A DNA stretch of 64,000 nucleotides from Helicobacter_F equorum. Lineage in GTDB: Bacteria; Campylobacterota; Campylobacteria; Campylobacterales; Helicobacteraceae. Where the stretch lies: the NCBI RefSeq assembly GCF_042649585.1, contig NZ_JBHRZM010000005.1:124001-188000 (forward strand), written 5' to 3'. Shown in pieces: positions 61,740-64,000 of the stretch (position 1 is its first letter; each line of letters begins with the position of its first letter). The notes beneath the pieces are model-generated. The model was given only the letters and a program-made list of their open reading frames with translations. It was not told the DNA's origin and ran no database searches. A program made the translations under genes and the position numbers.

Positions 61740-62636
61740 ATGAATATTATTGTCCCTGCTACAAGTGCAAATCTTGGTCCAGGCTTTGATTCTTTGGGGT
61801 TGGCGTTAGGTTTATATAATAAGATTCAAATTACCCCTGCACATATTACAAGTATCCAAATTGTGGGTGAAGGTGAGCATTATGTGAAATTGAAAGTTGA
61901 TAATGTGTTTGTGAAGATTTTTTCACAGATTCTAGAACGCTATGATAGACAAGCACATTGTAAATTTTTGTTTGAAAATGCCATACCAGTATCGCGTGGT
62001 TTGGGGTCGAGTTCGGCTGTGATTGTAAGTGCGATTTATGCTGCACTCACATATGTTGGAGAAGCTATTGATAAGCAAAAAATTTTAAATTTGGCTACAG
62101 AGTATGAAAATCATCCAGATAATGTTACTCCGGCAGTTTTTGGTGGCTTTAATGTCGCGATTTTGGAACATTATGGCAACAAGATTCAATCGCAAAATGT
62201 TGTGCATATGCATACAGACATTCCTGATAGCGTGTGTGCTGTGGTAGCCATACCTACACGCACTATGTCTACCAAACACTCTCGCAAAGCATTGCCAAAG
62301 TACTATAGTCTAAGGGATTGTGTGTTTAATCTCTCGCATTCCTCACTTCTTAGTGTAGCATTTTTTCAAAAGGATTGGGAGAAATTGCGCTTGGCAAGTA
62401 GAGATAGGATTCACCAAAATACGCGTATGAAAGCCCTACCTATGCTTTTTGCTTTGCAAAAAACCGCACTAGAGTATGGTGCATTGCTAAGCACATTGAG
62501 TGGTAGCGGATCGTCGTTTCTAAATATATGTTATAGAGATGATAGTAAAAAACTTGCAAGTGTGTTGGCAGAAAAATTTCCACAGTGTCGCATTCTCGAG
62601 TTGGAGTTTGATAATATGGGTGTTAGAGAATTTTAA
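61740..62636 (+). CDS. thrB: homoserine kinase
   Basis: This GHMP kinase phosphorylates homoserine for threonine synthesis. The 298 residues contain SANLGPGFDSLGLAL near the start, the ATP loop PVSRGLGSSSAVIVSAI (about 84-100), NHPDNVTPAVFGG and a C-terminal LSGSGSSFL. GGAGC precedes the ATG. The following ylxR-infB arrangement matches H. pylori. Confidence 0.95.
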   Translation: MNIIVPATSANLGPGFDSLGLALGLYNKIQITPAHITSIQIVGEGEHYVKLKVDNVFVKIFSQILERYDRQAHCKFLFENAIPVSRGLGSSSAVIVSAIYAALTYVGEAIDKQKILNLATEYENHPDNVTPAVFGGFNVAILEHYGNKIQSQNVVHMHTDIPDSVCAVVAIPTRTMSTKHSRKALPKYYSLRDCVFNLSHSSLLSVAFFQKDWEKLRLASRDRIHQNTRMKALPMLFALQKTALEYGALLSTLSGSGSSFLNICYRDDSKKLASVLAEKFPQCRILELEFDNMGVREF

Positions 62637-62654
62637 CTAGAATGTTGGTATAAT

Positions 62655-62876
62655 GTGAGAAATCCTAAACAAACAAGAATGTGCGTGGTGTGTAGGGGCA
62701 GGTTTTTGCAACACACACTCCAAAGGTTTCAAGTTACGCACAATACTTTATGTGTATTTAGTGGTGTTGGTAGGAGTTTTTATATTTGTGCACAATGTTA
62801 TCAAGATCCAAAAGCATTGCGTGGTGTCATGAGGCGTTATAATATACAACAAATTACAGAATCTAAAGGAGTGTAG
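62655..62876 (+). CDS. YlxR (DUF448) RNA-binding protein
   Basis: The 73-residue protein has the family start RMCVVCRGRF (Cys pair) and GVGRSFYICAQC in the middle. YlxR proteins bind nucleic acid, and the gene normally lies between nusA and infB. The start is GTG 62655; an ATG at 62679 is possible. Eighteen bp separate it from thrB and 5 bp from infB. Confidence 0.85.
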   Translation: MRNPKQTRMCVVCRGRFLQHTLQRFQVTHNTLCVFSGVGRSFYICAQCYQDPKALRGVMRRYNIQQITESKGV

Positions 62877-62881
62877 TAGAT

Positions 62882-64000
62882 ATGGCAAAAGTGAGATTGG
62901 CTGAAGTAGCTGAAGAATGCGCAAAAACAACAAAAGAAGTCTTTGAAAAAGCCCTAGAAATGGGGTTAAAAGTCAAGACAACTTCCTCAAGTATAACAGA
63001 AGAGGAAGCAGGCGCGTTATATGAGTTTTTATCTACAGGCAAGAATCCAAACCCACCAAAACCAAAGACTCAAGCCAAAGAAAAAACCTCGACAAAAAAG
63101 ACAGCTACAAGGCCAAAAACACAAAATACTAAGACTCCAAAAGAGGAAAAACCACAAGAACAAGATTCTATAGATATATCCAAAGCAGAGTTAAAGACTC
63201 CTCTTGTAGATTTTGTGCAAATACAGCCCAAGATAGAAGTAGCTTCTCCCTTACAGATTGCACAAGATGACACGCAAAATAAAGAGCCAGAAAAAAGAGG
63301 ATTACGTATTGTCCGCAAAAACGATCAAGTAAAGCCAACTCCACAAGCACAACTTAAAGCCACGCAATCCGTGAGCTACAAGGAGCTTCTTGCGCAAACT
63401 CAAGATGAGGGCTACAATAAAAAACCCAAAAAAGTAGCAAAATCTCGCCCTACCAATAAACATAGCGATGAACACAAGATCGATATTTTAGAGGATAGAG
63501 AGATTACTTTTGATCGCGATTATGATGATGAGCAAGATGAAATCATGCTTTTTGATCTTAATGAGCGTGAAATGCGTGATGAGGAAGAGGAAAATCGCAT
63601 TAAACAAGCGATCACTGATCGCGTGCAGGTGCATAAAAAAAGTCCTTGGATGAATGAGGGTTCTATCCGTCGTGGTGGTAAGAAAAATAAAAAATACCAA
63701 CAAAAAGAACCACCAAAAGAGTTAAAAAGCGTGATCACTATTCCTGAAGAAGTGCGTGTATATGAGTTTGCTGATCTTTCTGGTAGAGAGCTTAAAGATG
63801 TGATAAAAGCACTTTTTGATTTAGGGGTTATGGCGACAAAAAATGACTTTTTGGATAAGGATTCTATTGAGATTTTGGCAGAGGAATTTAAAATCCAAGT
63901 CTCAATTTTGGATCAAAAAAGTAGCTTTGAAGTCGTGTATGAAGAAAACACACAATTCCTTGCAGAGCGACCACCTGTGGTAACTATCATGGGGCATGTC
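62882..64000 (+). CDS. infB: translation initiation factor IF-2, 3' end outside window
   Basis: The first 373 codons are present. The start MAKVRLAEVAEEC begins the IF-2 N-terminal winged domain. A long Lys/Pro/Glu/Gln-rich linker (about 55-245) precedes the second N-terminal domain (about 275-360). The window ends in VVTIMGHV, just before the G1 motif. AAAGGAG lies before the ATG. This GTPase loads initiator tRNA on the 30S subunit. Confidence 0.96.
   Translation, partial: MAKVRLAEVAEECAKTTKEVFEKALEMGLKVKTTSSSITEEEAGALYEFLSTGKNPNPPKPKTQAKEKTSTKKTATRPKTQNTKTPKEEKPQEQDSIDISKAELKTPLVDFVQIQPKIEVASPLQIAQDDTQNKEPEKRGLRIVRKNDQVKPTPQAQLKATQSVSYKELLAQTQDEGYNKKPKKVAKSRPTNKHSDEHKIDILEDREITFDRDYDDEQDEIMLFDLNEREMRDEEEENRIKQAITDRVQVHKKSPWMNEGSIRRGGKKNKKYQQKEPPKELKSVITIPEEVRVYEFADLSGRELKDVIKALFDLGVMATKNDFLDKDSIEILAEEFKIQVSILDQKSSFEVVYEENTQFLAERPPVVTIMGHV

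Overview
The window reads as a chromosome segment of a Helicobacter (Campylobacterota), most likely an enterohepatic type. The evidence is AT-rich DNA, densely packed genes on both strands, both radical-SAM enzymes of the futalosine menaquinone route (mqnC, mqnE), a gltX2-type second glutamyl-tRNA synthetase, a DUF2603 gene, and the pair of csd4 with a FliS-co-chaperone-like gene as in H. pylori. No rRNA, IS element, prophage or CRISPR array was seen. One tRNA gene (Glu, TTC) is present. I do not assign a species.

Layout. 0-4.2 kb: the end of lon, convergent with yjcH-actP (acetate uptake). 4.4-12.6 kb: an RND efflux system (adaptor, pump, TolC-like channel) split between pump and channel by a 2.4 kb cassette on the opposite strand. 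The cassette encodes a GT42 sialyltransferase (Cst-like) and a CgtA-like beta-1,4-GalNAc transferase, which are the enzymes that build ganglioside-like lipooligosaccharide tips in Campylobacter jejuni. It is bounded by a 108/109-bp direct repeat and contains a second 192/193-bp direct repeat carrying a C12/C13 tract. 12.7-18.9 kb: aroQ, a proline peptidase, a Maf-type gene, bioD, a broken bioC, and a second glycosyltransferase with a G10 tract. 18.9-34.2 kb: gdhA, bamA, mqnC, an M16-like protein, a CinA-type amidase, ppk2, tRNA-Glu, a DUF305 relic, an Fe-S oxidoreductase subunit, hemN, DUF2603, argF and an RND-superfamily exporter. 34.2-46.3 kb: rmuC, a membrane protein/pseudopilin/glycosyltransferase operon, mobA and moaA, two TraF_2-like outer-membrane proteins, a PilM/N/O-like operon and an acyltransferase. 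46.4-64 kb: mqnE, lpxC, a decayed membrane-protein gene, gltX2, the co-chaperone, csd4, a TIGR02757 gene, tolB-pal-cpoB, slyD, mnmA, a hisZ-like gene, purA, fliJ-like and motE-like genes, tsaB-like, thrB, ylxR and the start of infB.

Much of the window concerns the cell surface: envelope assembly (bamA, lpxC, tolB-pal-cpoB, csd4), glycan variation (cst, cgtA, the 17.8 kb glycosyltransferase, the Maf gene) and efflux. Two glycosyltransferases carry homopolymeric tracts inside the coding frame. As sequenced, one is OFF (12 G on its coding strand) and one is ON (10 G), so surface glycans are probably phase variable.

The least explained signal is a short word, AGATTCT or its complement AGAATCT. 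By hand I count about 130 copies in 64 kb, roughly ten times what base composition predicts. It occurs in more than one codon frame and in intergenic DNA, and some copies sit in inverted pairs. It may be an uptake-type or genome-architecture sequence. That is inference and needs a genome-wide count.
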